Source: Cheilinus undulatus (taxonomy: Eukaryota; Chordata; Actinopteri; Labriformes; Labridae). From it: a DNA stretch of 64,000 nt. Each line of letters starts with the position of its first letter. Position 1 is the stretch's first letter. Of the stretch, positions 14,001 through 47,952 are shown in pieces. The notes beneath the pieces are model-generated. The model was not told the DNA's origin and did not search any database. It saw nothing but the letters and a program-made list of their open reading frames with translations. The position numbers and the translations under genes are program-made. The DNA lies in assembly GCF_018320785.1 (NCBI RefSeq), contig NC_054882.1, positions 24,804,719-24,868,718 on the forward strand, in the 5' to 3' direction.

Positions 14001-16446
14001 TTTAAAATGAAAACTTGAAATATATCAACATATTCATACTTGCAAACCATGTCCCGTTCAGTGTTTCCGTATTTTATTTCGTTCTTTTAAAGATGCAATA
14101 TGATGTAAGAAGGCATCTTAGCCATCATTTGAAAATTATTCCTAATAATTGGCACTGCAATATTTGAAATCTGTCCTCCTTTTTCAGTGTTAAACTGTGC
14201 TATTTTTTAAAGATTTATTTTAGACATTTTTGCCTTTATCCGGCAAAAAAGTTGGAGGAGACAGGACAGTGGATAGAGCTGGAAACAGAATACGTGATAA
14301 GAATACGTGACCGAGATTTTTTTCAACCACTTGAATTTGTTAAATGAAAAATGTGGCAGTTTGGAACCCATATCAGAAGAAAATGTAGGCATTTATTTAA
14401 TTTTACCCCATTTTCCCAAGACATCATGCAAATGTGGTACTTCCACAAGGGATTTGTTGATAAATTGAAAAAAAAAAAAACAGGCTTGTCAATTAAAGAA
14501 AAGGAGATAAATTAGTAGTAATCTTGACCATCAAAAACTTGGTGGAAAGAGTTCAAATCAGTCTGACGCTGTAAAAGGGCGAGACTATTGGTTCTTTGCA
14601 GATGACATCACGCAGCAGCAGAGAACTCCCCTGGTGGGCAAGAAGAGATTTCTGTCATAGAGAAACTCCTTCAAAACGGCATGTTATGAGCTGTTTAGGG
14701 CTATGCCAAGTGTTCAAAGTGCAAAAATAAAAGCATTCCTTATCCTACTTTTGCTCAGTTGCTCACCCCACAAAGTTTATTCTGTTAACAGTACATCACC
14801 ATTTCAATTAAAAGCATTTTTATGACAAAAAAAAGGATTTTTTATATGTTAAAAGGGCTCAGCTTGACTTTTAGCTCAGTACAAGACTCCTCTAGACTCT
14901 GTCTCCATCTGACTAGAGACAAAGCTAGATGCTAGGAGGTCTGGAGGACTGAGTAATTTGTGATATTGATCACCTCCACATTAGGTAAATTTTAAACTGG
15001 GGAAGAAATCACTGTTGTATACTCAATGTATGTAGAAATTTCCCAATGATAACTGCAGCTTAGAGGTCCATTTAGAGCTATAAAGTACTAACTCTCCTCT
15101 GTTCCCATTCATTCCTGATGTCTGTCCCTAACTTCCTGACTCCCCAATGGGCACCCAGGATCTCATGATTGTAAACAACCTATTGGTGTACACAGTCGAA
15201 TATAATATTTTAGCATAAAGATTAATTTTAACAAGTATCTATTTTCGTGCATTATCATTAATATACAATGTAAATAGAATGGGCCTAAGGATAGATCCAT
15301 GGGGTACTCCTATGCTGACTTCCTTAAATGGTGACTTGACATAGTCTGCAACTGTTGCTTGAGTTCTGTTAAACACTTGTTGACACAGTAAAGTCTGTTT
15401 TATACTTTGACATGTAATCTACACTATAGCTACACCGTGGTGGCCTGGGCTGGCATGAGTGCTGCATACTTGTACGTTGGCGTTCTGCGCTGCTCTGTAA
15501 TACTCCGCCTAGATGCTACTCGGCAGTGCGATTTTGTTTATGCCAGTTCCTGGTCCTGTTGCCACATTTCCTTTTTGTGTACAGAAAACCATGGCAGCTT
15601 AAACCAAGAGTATCATACTGGTGTTGGAGTGATAAATATTGAGCTGCGGTTGATTATACTCAGTTATTACTAAGAAAAGACACTAAGAGAGACATATGGA
15701 TGAGGAAATGCATATTGGATATTAGAATACATGTGATATGCCTGTAGTCAACTCAGACTGGTGGTCACCCAGCACTACCCAGTAGACCAATCAGAGCTTG
15801 TGGTCTGCTCCTTTTTAAATGCATAGATACACATTAAGGAGATGCATGTTGGCTACGAGCATAGACACAGAAGAATGAAAGGCAGCCCCATCAAAACAGA
15901 CAGTCCACTTGAGATGGGGTGGCCAACCATATTGAAGGCCTCTGAATGCTTGTTAAGGCTTTGTTAGCTGATGTGCTTCAGTGTCTAGGTCAGATTTTGA
16001 AAAAACTCCTCTCTTTGTGTTTTAATCCAGGCCCAGCAGTCTCTTGATCTGATCCAGGGGGAGCTCTCAAACGCCACAGATAACGTGGATGACCTGATCG
16101 AGAACAGCAGTCTGACATCACAGAGAGTAAGAGTCCAAAGCACTGTTAGTCGTAAAAGTCTGCAGGGGTTGTAATGAGGTGTTATATTGTGTCTTTCTGT
16201 CTTTTACAGGAAGAGATTGACAGAAAGGAGAAAATGACTGCAGGACTGAACCAAACAGTCAGAGAACTGCAGCAGCTGCTACAAGCCGTCAGCCGGCAAC
16301 TCACCAAGGGACAGGAAGAGGTGAGTCCTGTTTTCCATCTGTCCTAATAAAACATAAAAATGTGGCCCTGTCCTAGTGTTTGACTGTGAAACTTTCTTCT
16401 TTTTGATGTCCTCCAGGAGGGGGAAAAAGATCTGCCCAAGGTATAG
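2009..16446 (+). CDS. ktn1: ktn1, kinectin, C-terminal coiled-coil part (17 exons, 5' end outside window)
   Basis: Kinectin is an integral ER membrane protein with an N-terminal anchor and a very long cytoplasmic coiled coil that binds kinesin-1 and has been linked to translation elongation factors and Rho GTPases. Only the C-terminal part is here: 17 exons, all with GT-AG borders and compatible phases, giving about 470 codons before a TAG stop. Exons: 2009-2087, 2191-2303, 2394-2478 (or 2490), 3636-3676, 3780-3870, 4655-4741, 9250-9339, 11504-11590, 11672-11761, 11841-11933, 12061-12129, 12216-12299, 12718-12801, 13817-13900, 16031-16126, 16210-16320, 16417-16446. Diagnostic kinectin stretches are ELREKNW-AMEAL, EGILQ-LQ-SVEQEE, YVTEVRELKDLLTELQ, RQNEELNL, ENERQKVAGDL-KAQQSL-LIQ and LNQTV-LQQLLQAV--QLTK. 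The protein is rich in E, Q, K and L in heptads throughout. The related ER coiled-coil protein RRBP1 is the main alternative, but these strings fit kinectin far better. The extreme C-terminus (EGEKDLPKV) differs from the mammalian tail I remember (EHYQVLE). Confidence 0.95.
2191..2303 (+). CDS. ktn1: ktn1 exon B
   Basis: This 113-nt exon starts ALEQQLAALQAEMEQLRQKE and ends at phase 2 before a consensus gtaagt donor. Leu/Ala/Gln heptads indicate coiled coil. Confidence 0.9.
2394..2490 (+). CDS. ktn1: ktn1 exon C, with two in-frame donors 12 nt apart
   Basis: The exon completes the split codon and reads LAAKDQELQKLQAELEART and onward. It can end at 2478 (before gtacaa) or at 2490 (before gttaga). 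Both sites are preceded by CAG and both keep the frame. The longer form adds VQQQ. Which donor is used cannot be told from DNA alone. Confidence 0.85.
3636..3676 (+). CDS. ktn1: ktn1 exon D (41 nt), NAGNAG acceptor
   Basis: This small exon reads QTHTAVPSQELLT and ends at phase 2 before gtgagt. The acceptor is a CAGCAG tandem, so the exon can start at 3636 or 3639, adding or dropping one Gln. It is the least coiled-coil-like piece of the visible protein and may be a flexible break. Confidence 0.85.
3780..3870 (+). CDS. ktn1: ktn1 exon E
   Basis: This 91-nt exon completes an Ala codon and reads LSEKENQISDLQAEMAELKD, ending RKKNN before gtaggt. Strong heptad pattern. The acceptor is tctgtcag. 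Confidence 0.92.
4655..4741 (+). CDS. ktn1: ktn1 exon F
   Basis: This 87-nt phase-0 exon encodes 29 residues starting ELREKNWSAMEAL. This is one of the most conserved kinectin signatures and anchors the gene assignment. Confidence 0.95.
6169..6903. mobile_element. hAT-type MITE with perfect 8-bp target duplication
   Basis: The left end CAGTGGTTCTTAACTGG and the right end, read on the other strand as CAGTGGTTCTCAAGTGG, form a 17-bp terminal inverted repeat with two mismatches. The element is flanked on both sides by ACTTAAAT (6161-6168 and 6904-6911), the 8-bp duplication expected of hAT insertion. There is no transposase ORF, so it is non-autonomous. A SINE has inserted inside. Confidence 0.9.
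6347..6531 (+). mobile_element. tRNA-derived SINE nested inside the hAT MITE
   Basis: The body reads ...gctgatggcctggttg, then a decayed B-box region (ggtttgggtcc), tgtggctgctttgccacgtc, ctctttccc, cactgctctcctctc and a tail with aaaataaatctt. This is the layout I know from a SINE common in spiny-rayed fishes. Both sides carry the 10-bp duplication ATAAAAAGTG (6337-6346 and 6532-6541), as expected from LINE-assisted retrotransposition. The family name is not certain. Confidence 0.8.
7357..7966. mobile_element. PIF/Harbinger-like MITE with long central hairpin
   Basis: The ends are inverted: left AGTAGCTGCGTTTAGATGGACAC, right (reverse) AGTAGTCACGTTTACATGGACAC. In between are repeated 'catgtaaacacc' and 'tgattaga/cctgatc' motifs. 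A 27-bp hairpin arm pair (7750-7776 and 7783-7809, one mismatch) sits inside. There is no transposase. The superfamily call rests on the 'CGTTTACATGGACA' terminus remembered from fish MITEs; the target duplication is unclear. A second relative lies at 24803-25335. Confidence 0.65.
9250..9339 (+). CDS. ktn1: ktn1 exon G
   Basis: This 90-nt phase-0 exon starts ENQTALAAVQSECRDVL and continues HRLLPHVPLPTEQ. It corresponds to the kinectin segment 'VLKKLFPKV-VP', a short non-coil region between coils. Confidence 0.92.
9340..11503 (+). other. ktn1: ktn1 intron G-H, no exon seen
   Basis: This is a 2.2-kb intron. Two places (about 9465-9515 and 11335-11435) share 'tatcccagtttgt' and end in 'catgtaaacacagtca', which may be the two ends of one old MITE. 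The stretch 10770-10805 is a G-run followed by a C-run. Nothing here looks coding. Confidence 0.5.
11504..11590 (+). CDS. ktn1: ktn1 exon H
   Basis: This 87-nt phase-0 exon reads NHQEWLQLFESAAAESSATQ and ends GDSE. It matches the kinectin segment with 'EWL--FE--A', which is Ser/Thr-rich and lacks heptads. Acceptor ttttttttag, donor gtaaat. Confidence 0.9.
11672..11761 (+). CDS. ktn1: ktn1 exon I
   Basis: This 90-nt phase-0 exon starts GLAEKLKEAEETQRILQKDC and ends KVLAET. It is a coiled-coil segment matching the kinectin 'HKLKEADE----LQ-ECEKYK-VLAET' region. Consensus gtgagt donor. Confidence 0.95.
11841..11933 (+). CDS. ktn1: ktn1 exon J
   Basis: This 93-nt phase-0 exon starts EGILQRLQSSVEQEESRWRV, one of the clearest kinectin matches, and ends GELRE before gtaagt. 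Confidence 0.95.
12061..12129 (+). CDS. ktn1: ktn1 exon K (23 codons)
   Basis: This 69-nt phase-0 exon begins MSQKVTTLEQEIERLSDGGE. Its length divides by three and both borders are phase 0, so it could be skipped without a frameshift. Mammalian kinectin is known to splice short in-frame segments; whether this one varies is inference. Confidence 0.93.
12216..12299 (+). CDS. ktn1: ktn1 exon L (28 codons)
   Basis: This 84-nt phase-0 exon starts LRREKQHLEAELERAERESA and ends YVTEVRE, very close to the mammalian 'LRREREHLEMELEKAE' and 'TYVTEVRE' stretches. It encodes exactly four heptads. Confidence 0.96.
12718..12801 (+). CDS. ktn1: ktn1 exon M (28 codons)
   Basis: This 84-nt phase-0 exon starts LKDLLTELQTRLDGSYTEA and ends RQNEELNL, nearly identical to mammalian kinectin. 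It is four heptads long. Donor gtaagc. Confidence 0.96.
12802..13816 (+). other. ktn1: ktn1 intron M-N, nothing recognised
   Basis: This is a 1-kb A/T-rich intron. I saw no exon, inverted-repeat element or simple repeat of note. Confidence 0.5.
13817..13900 (+). CDS. ktn1: ktn1 exon N (28 codons)
   Basis: This 84-nt phase-0 exon starts LKTQLTETLSKLESEENERQ and ends KVAGDLYK, matching the kinectin 'NERQKVAGDLHK' signature. It is the third four-heptad exon. Donor gtgaga. Confidence 0.96.
14205..14290 (-). mobile_element. 3' fragment of the same SINE family as at 6347
   Basis: Read on the minus strand, this shows the SINE tail order: ctctatccactgtcctgtctcc, then a short spacer with ataaaggcaaaaa, then aaaataaatctttaaa. 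It lacks the tRNA-like head, so it is a truncated copy in intron N-O. Confidence 0.65.
15175..15391 (-). pseudogene. LINE reverse-transcriptase fragment in a ktn1 intron
   Basis: On the minus strand a frame reads ...NRTQATVADYVKSPFKEVSI and continues GVPHGSILRPILFTLYIND. This is the non-LTR reverse-transcriptase block 'GVPQGSILGPLLF-IYIND' just before the catalytic YADD box. The next in-frame material is interrupted by a stop. After a shift, 'INLYA' is followed directly by 'ILYSTVYTN', so the two catalytic Asp residues are deleted. Only about 200 bp remain; the clade is not determined. Confidence 0.75.
16031..16126 (+). CDS. ktn1: ktn1 exon O (32 codons)
   Basis: This 96-nt phase-0 exon starts AQQSLDLIQGELSNATDNVD and includes DLIENSSLTSQR, matching the kinectin 'AQQSLELIQSKI' and 'VIENSDVS' stretch. 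Donor gtaaga. Confidence 0.95.
16210..16320 (+). CDS. ktn1: ktn1 exon P (37 codons)
   Basis: This 111-nt phase-0 exon starts EEIDRKEKMTAGLNQTVREL and continues QQLLQAVSRQLTKGQEE, matching the kinectin C-terminal block 'SLNQTVTQLQQLLQAVNQQLTKE'. Consensus gtgagt donor. Confidence 0.96.
16417..16446 (+). CDS. ktn1: ktn1 terminal coding exon Q
   Basis: Ten codons read EGEKDLPKV and then TAG at 16444-16446. The acceptor is tgatgtcctccag. If intron P-Q were retained, the frame would run into different sequence, so this short tail depends on correct splicing. Confidence 0.85.
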   Translation, partial: EGEKDLPKV

Positions 16447-17395
16447 TAAGAGGACAACAGACCCCCCCTCTACGCAGCCACCCTGACTGCACTACAGAGA
16501 CCGCCTTCAACCTTTGGTCTCATCACTACCACCATTACACCATACTGTCAGGCCCAGCCACTCCCCTTCCTCAAACTCCTTTCACACCTCACCTGTACTG
16601 TATGCCACGTCTGACTGACTCTGGGAAACCTCTCTCAGCTCCAGTCGGCTGTAAGGGAGCAAGAAATGGTTACTGTTAACTCCAAACACTCCACACACTG
16701 TACCAAAACACACACTACTCTGCTCCCACCACATTCCTCTTCTTCAGCAGTTAATTTTTATTCTTAACTTAAACACATCCAGCATCATTTAAACTGTGTG
16801 GCAACCATTCCTCTGTTTTAAAACACCTGTATTTTTCAATGAAATCCTTTTGAATACTCAGTAGTTTATTTGTAAAGAGAGCGCAGTGAGACAAATTTCC
16901 ACCTTGCTGAGAACAAACTTTTGGGTTTCAGTCTTTTTTTTTTCTTACTTTCAAGACATGTATTGTTGAAATGTAATAGGTAGGACCTGCTGAAATACAC
17001 AATGTTGTTGATCTGTTGCCTCCTGAGCAGAAAAACTATCGCATTCATGAATTCATAGCTCCATGCATACCTTGGCTCAGTATTGGGTGGGAGATTGGGG
17101 ATCAGATGGGGTCTCAGCATATCAGAAGGGTCACTAAGTGACTAACTATGGAGGTGCATGGACAAATTACTTTACTGCCGCTCCAGAGAGAAGGGAGTCT
17201 GTGACCCTGGCTGTGGAAAAATAAGGCCAGGTCAACAGTGTTAGGTTTTTAATCCTACTGCAACTACTCTAGGAATAAGCGTCCCATATCATCTGTAATC
17301 AACACTTGCTATATTGTTGCTAAGTTCATTAACACTGAATTTTTTTGTTCTTTTTGTAACAGGTGATGTTAATAAAAGGGATGCTTGATAAATCT
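16447..17395 (+). other. ktn1: ktn1 3'UTR with polyadenylation signal
   Basis: This is roughly 0.95 kb of non-coding sequence after the ktn1 stop. A canonical AATAAA lies at 17371-17376 and is followed within about 30 bases by a T/G-rich stretch (gtgttgcttctttttatt) typical of a downstream element. The transcript probably ends near 17390-17400. Confidence 0.8.
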
Positions 17396-17728
17396 GCCCA
17401 GAGTCTCGTGTTGCTTCTTTTTATTCCCTGCACCTCTTTCCCCTTGCCACTGTGGGGCAGCACATGCCTTTGGAGAGTCAATTAGAGCCTGAATGTACAC
17501 AGGGAGTAGATGAAGCTTTTGCTGGCTGGTGAAATATTCACCTAACTTGCCTGTGTGCTGTGTGCATGTTTGTCATGCAGAGATGTAATTTAAAGAATTA
17601 TTTTGTATTGAAGTAGACAAAGAGTGCAGACTTTATATGGAAACATCTGGGATGCTAATGTTATAACATGCTGTATAAACCCTAAAAAAGGAGGGGGCTT
17701 TCTCATGCCTGAATCAAGGTTTACAATG

Positions 17729-19087
17729 CAGTGCTGATTAAAAGGATACATGCCCTTGAATGTTTGACCCTTTTGATTTTATTAACCAATCATGGTCAAT
17801 ATTAGCTTTTTGACAAAGAAATTAAAAAAAAACTTAAGTCAAAGTGAATCCAGATTTTTACAACGTAATACCTTTGACTGCAATCACAGCACAGTCTGTG
17901 TGGATAGGTCTCAGTCAGACTTGCATGTCTGGGCGCAGCAATTTTACTTCTTTGCAAAACTGCTCAACCTCCGTCTGCTTGCACGTAAATCTGGCAAGAG
18001 CAGCCCTTTTCAAGTCCACCAACAAATTTTCTATTGAACTGAGGCTTTGACTCGGCCACTCCAGAACATTCACCTTGTCGTCTTTAAACCATTTATGTGA
18101 AGCTTTCGCTGTATGCTTCAGGTCATTGTCTTGCAGGCCTGTTCTCCAGGATTTTCCTATATTTTGCCGCAATCATTATTACCCTCTACCTTCCAGCTGG
18201 CTGGCTGCCGAGAAGCATCCCCACAGTTTGATGCTGTCACTGCTGTACTTTACAGTGGGGATGGTGTGTTTGGGATAATGTGCAGTGTTTGATGTCTGCA
18301 AATAGTGCCTTGTTTGGTTGCCAAGTAGCACTATTTTGGTCTCATCAGACCAAAGAACTTTCTTCCACTTGACCACGCAGTCTCCCACATGACTTTTGGC
18401 AAACTCCAGGGTTTTATTATGAGTTTTCTTCAACAGTAGCTGTATCTATGCAACTCTCCCATAAAGCTTTGACTGGTGAAGACCCTAGCAACAGTTGTAT
18501 GCAGAGTCCCTCCCATCTCAGCTGCTGAAGGTTGTAACTCCTTCAGAGTGGTCTTGGTGGCCTCTCTCACTGGTCTCCTTCTTGCACGGTCACTTAGTTT
18601 GTGAGGATGGTCTGATCTAGGCACACATGCTATATTCTTTCCATTTCTTGATGATCGATATGATGGAACTCTGGGGGATGTTCAGTGTCTTTGAAATTTC
18701 TTTGCATCCTTCCCCTGATTTATACTTTTCAATAACCTTCTCTCTGGGTTTCTTGGAGTGTTCCTTTTTCTTCATGGTATAATGGTAGCCAGGAATACTG
18801 ATTAACCAGTGATTGGACCTTCCAGACACTGATAGCTTTATACTACAATCAATTGAGACATATGTACTTAATTAATTGTTAGACTATTAAGCACCAGTTG
18901 GCTGGACCTCTGTTGAAATAGGTCAGTCACTTTAAATGGGGGTAAATATTTCACTTTGACATCAAAGAGGTGTTTTTTCTGTAATTTTTCATCAAAAAGT
19001 TGGATACAATTATATGGACTGCGATTGATTTATGACATCAATAAAATAGTGAAACATCCAAGCAGGTGACTACATTAATAGGTACTG
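17729..19087 (-). mobile_element. Tc1/mariner transposon, family A, decayed full-length copy
   Basis: A 1.36-kb element whose left end (cagtgctgattaaaaggata) and right end (reverse: cagtacctattaatgtag) resemble the 'cagtgcctataaaaagtatt' terminus of a common fish Tc1 family. The transposase is on the minus strand, from an ATG near 18776. It starts MKKKEHSKKPREKVIEKY and has a helix-turn-helix region (YKSGEGCKEISKTLNIPQSS). [30 protein letters not shown] and VLEWPSQS mark the DDE domain. The frame breaks at about 18620, 18430 and 18175, and GGGS is degraded to SSDS, so it is inactive. Confidence 0.88.
17915..18776 (-). pseudogene. Tc1 transposase pseudogene (family A)
   Basis: This is the coding remnant of the element above. 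Successive pieces lie in different minus-strand frames at 18617-18776, 18430-18624, 18179-18433 and 17915-18172. First and second catalytic-region Asp residues are recognisable (WSDE, DND); the third position is altered (SLSSIENL for [10 protein letters not shown]). Confidence 0.85.
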
Positions 19088-20175
19088 TATTTATCAGTGC
19101 AAAGAACTGAGGGGAAGAGAGGATGCAACTGTTGAAATAATCAAATGCTTACCCAGAACATCTGGCATGGCTCAAAGTGTAAACAAAAATCTGTTGTGGT
19201 CACTTGTTGATGGTGGGAGTGGCTTCATGTGATTGAATCCCACATGTTAATTGAGATTCTCATTAATGTTTTAAAATGATAATCACCTCTACTGTCTTTC
19301 AATTGGATGAATACAGGTTCTTTGTAATCCTCTTACTTTCATCTTTTGCATGTTTAAAGGCCTTTATAAACAACAGTCCTGTTGTGCTGCCATGGAGAGG
19401 GTGGGGGTCAGGTCAGGGGCACGGGCAACATGGGATCAGCACATTCCTCACATTCTCCCATACTGTCATGCTGCAGTCAGCTGATTGGAGATCTGGCTTT
19501 TACCTTCATGGAAACCTCGCGGCCAAACAAGCACCACTGTATCCTCAACGCACTCGTCATAAGGTGGATAATAGAGGGAGCGTCTTTCACAGCTCATTGC
19601 TGGAGGCTGCTGTGGTAACGTATGTCGACACGTATGTGTCACTGTAATATAGTTGATTTCTCAAGTGCAGGGCTTTATTCCTCTGATAATAAATGGTTTA
19701 CAATACATTTTAAAGCATGATTAGTTTTAACTGACAAATTTATGAGGAATTTTCTGCAGCCCTGTCACTTTTCTCCTGTACTTTTGTCTGAAATCCTTTG
19801 TGGGAGGAACAACAAAAGACTTAAATTAGTGGGAGAAACCAGCCTGAGGTAACACTTTTTCAGACACTTACTGATAATCTCATGACTTCCATGAAAAGTC
19901 TGACGTGTAAAGCCTGCGAGGAAGTTAATGGGGGCTTTGTCTTTCCTATGTCATCATTGCTCACAGTGTTTAGTCTCAGTTGCGCAACTTAGCTTGTTGC
20001 CTCTGCTGTGTTCTGCATGCTTCTTGCCTGGTAACATTTGACTCCTCCTCCTAAACATAGATTTGCACTCACACTACGCCAGCGCAACTTCAGCAAAGCA
20101 GCCCACTCCCTGCATCTGCTCTCCATCAGTGTGGTATGTGCTAGAGAGCCTTTGATCCCCACCGCCCCCCAAATC

Positions 20176-20229
<54 letters not shown>

Positions 20230-21526
20230 ATGCATGGGAGGGTGAGTCACAGAAACATAGAAAAGACTGTAGTGCTCTTTTACACAGACAATGCCCAGTG
20301 GATGAAAGCAAGCGGAAAGAGACAGTGGCACAAAAGAGCAGTAAACATTCATTATCCCGCAAAGCTTTAAGGCCAGCCCTCAGGCCTGTAGTTAAAGGCC
20401 TAATGCAGCCTGATCCTTGTGCACAACTGCTGAAGAAGCTGAAGTTCACACCAGCATACTATTAATGGACAAGTATGTGAAGCTATGAATGGAAACAAAT
20501 GCCTTCGTTAATCTGATTTATATAGCACACACATAAAGACAAACAAAAATGCATGTTCTTCTGAAAAGTTTGAGTGTTCTTGCAAAAGTGCAGGGAGGTA
20601 CGAATCTTCTCGTGCCCCAGTGACCCCCACTACCTTTTGTTTTTGTGTCAAGTGTTATTGCACTTTGAAACTGAACACCAGCTCAAACAGGAGGCTATAA
20701 TTGCAGAGGCAATAGAAACACTGAAGGGGGCCTGGAGCAGTGAGGACACCTCCAGTCCTGGAGGTTCTTGAGAAAACAAGATAGAGGCAGTAAAATGTTG
20801 ATGAGACTGCCAGACAAAGGTGAAGAAGTGGCTGCTCATCAGAAAGAGAACAACTGGACAAGTGGGATAGTGAAAAGGGTTACATTGGAGGTTGAGAAGG
20901 TGTGGACATTTGGTTACAGTCTGTGAAGCATTCTCAGGAGAAGCAATTAAGCAAATGACTAGGCTCTTGGTGATATTATTAGATAGATTTGCATCCTCTC
21001 ATGTGGACTTAAAGGATATTACAGTAATAGATCAGCACACATATGTAGACGTGCAAGTAAAGAAACTTGAAAATATGGAGCAGGAAAAAAATGAAACCAT
21101 GAAATAAACACTGGTAATGTGAAAATAAGTTTTCCAGGCATCCAGATAAAAAGTGATGTAATTGGGTTATACAATAAATCACATGTGGTTGCTTACTGCA
21201 GTGAAGTCATAATCAAATAAAAGAGTTCTGAAGAGGGCCCAGGGGTCAGCAGTGAAGGGTAAATCTAATTTCACCATCCATTCATTCAGTGCTTTTTATC
21301 TCAGTCAGGAAATATACCAGTGCTTATGTTTAGTATGATCTACATTATTGTACTTAAAACCTCCTCTGTACTCACATAGCCCCATGTAAATGTAAAAATT
21401 CGCTTTATTTGATGAAGTTTTGATTCTTTAAACATTCCCGCTAAAAGAAGCTAGTTTTATGAGGGGATACACTTTCCAAATGTTATGACAAAGAAACTGT
21501 AAATAGATTTTTTATAAGGTATGGGA
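19088..21526. other. Intergenic stretch between Tc1 and hAT MITE
   Basis: No recognised gene. It holds the (TG)25 tract at 20179-20228. A cluster of short + strand open frames with plausible amino-acid composition but no known family lies at 20184-20465, 20574-20771 and 20892-21107. Confidence 0.5.
20179..20228. repeat. (TG)25 microsatellite
   Basis: Uninterrupted TG dinucleotide repeat of 50 bp, followed by catgcatg. The Cys/Val and His/Thr open frames across it are artefacts. Confidence 0.98.
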
Positions 21527-22052
21527 CAGTGTTAATTTTGGCAGCTACTTTTAATTTTTGTCTTAGTCTTTAGATGAAATGTATCTTAGTTTTAGTCCCA
21601 TTTAAGTCATTTCTGCTCTTTTTAGTTTTAGCCTAGTTTTAGTCGATGAAAACTCAGAAACCTTTTGGTCTAGTTTAAATCCATAAAAAGTCCTCACATT
21701 TTAGTCAAAGCATTTATTTTCTTGCCTAAATCTGGTACCAAATAATGGTAGTGTGTTCTCCACACTCTGCTCAACCTGCTTTCTGCAGCTTAAAGGCAGA
21801 ATAGATACATATGCATTGTTTTTTTGACAGATTTACCCACGGTGAAGAAATATCACGGATTTTTAATGTCAGACAAAAACTAAATTACATTTATTCTAGT
21901 TTTGTCATCTTGATAAAAACTAACCTTGCTTTTTTGTCAGTTTTAGCCATCACAGATTTATTTTGTTAGTTTTAGTCTAGTTTTTGTCATGGAAATAAAA
22001 GGCTGTTGATGAACATTTTTAGTCATAGTTGCAGTCGACGAAATTAACACTG
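21527..22052. mobile_element. hAT-type MITE with perfect 8-bp target duplication
   Basis: Left end CAGTGTTAATTTTGGCAG; right end reversed CAGTGTTAATTTCGTCGAC. Both flanks carry GTATGGGA (21519-21526 and 22053-22060). The interior is a series of 'tagttttagtc' motifs in both orientations with no ORF, typical of a foldback-like non-autonomous hAT. Confidence 0.9.
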
Positions 22053-22299
22053 GTATGGGACATTGGAAACTTTGCAAACATATCAGGAAAAGTATGATCC
22101 CTTTAAGAATCTCCAGATTGTACTCTTTGTTTACATAATACAGGATACGATCATTGAACCATGTGAGGGGGTCCACAGAGGAAATTTAAATTAAAGTACG
22201 ATAATTGTATTTTTCTTACAACACGAAAATAAAAAATAACCCTCGCTTAATTAATCAATACGTCTCTACAAGAATATAGAGCAAAATTATTGCGAATCA

Positions 22300-22630
22300 T
22301 GATATTATAAACAGTGCAAGCGTTACGTCCCCCCCTACACAAAGTAAAGAAAGAAGGAATGGTACATCCCGGCCCTGCTGCTCGCTGTTTTTGTATCTGC
22401 TTCAGAGCGGATTCAACCGCCAAGTAAGTTACATTTTGCTATGTCACGGTAAAGAAGTTTAAGACCAGTGTATTTACAGAAAATTGGACAGGTTTAGGCG
22501 CAGAGACATATGCCACTGGATATACGATATGAAATGAGAGCCTTTCTTGTTTTTTGAAGGCAGTTCCTGGTCATTTTGAGCCGTTTTTATTACTGTATAG
22601 CTAACGTTACACAGTGAAGCCAGAAGCCTC
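22300..22630 (+). promoter_or_regulatory. peli2: peli2 proximal promoter / 5'UTR region
   Basis: This is the sequence just upstream of the peli2 start codon. It has a locally raised CpG content (gcgttacgtcc, cccggccc, gagcgg, accgcc) against an A/T-rich background. A possible donor (ccaagtaagt, 22418-22427) and a possible acceptor (tactgtatag, ending near 22602) would allow a small 5'UTR intron. No TATA box is obvious. The start site is not determined. Confidence 0.45.

Positions 22631-47952
<25,322 letters not shown>

Noticed and set aside
19276..19647. 123-codon + strand frame in the ktn1-peli2 spacer
   Set aside because: No domain, no promoter or splice context, composition like translated non-coding DNA.
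20074..20449. Frames of Cys-Val or Thr-His repeats
   Set aside because: They are produced by the (TG)25 microsatellite.
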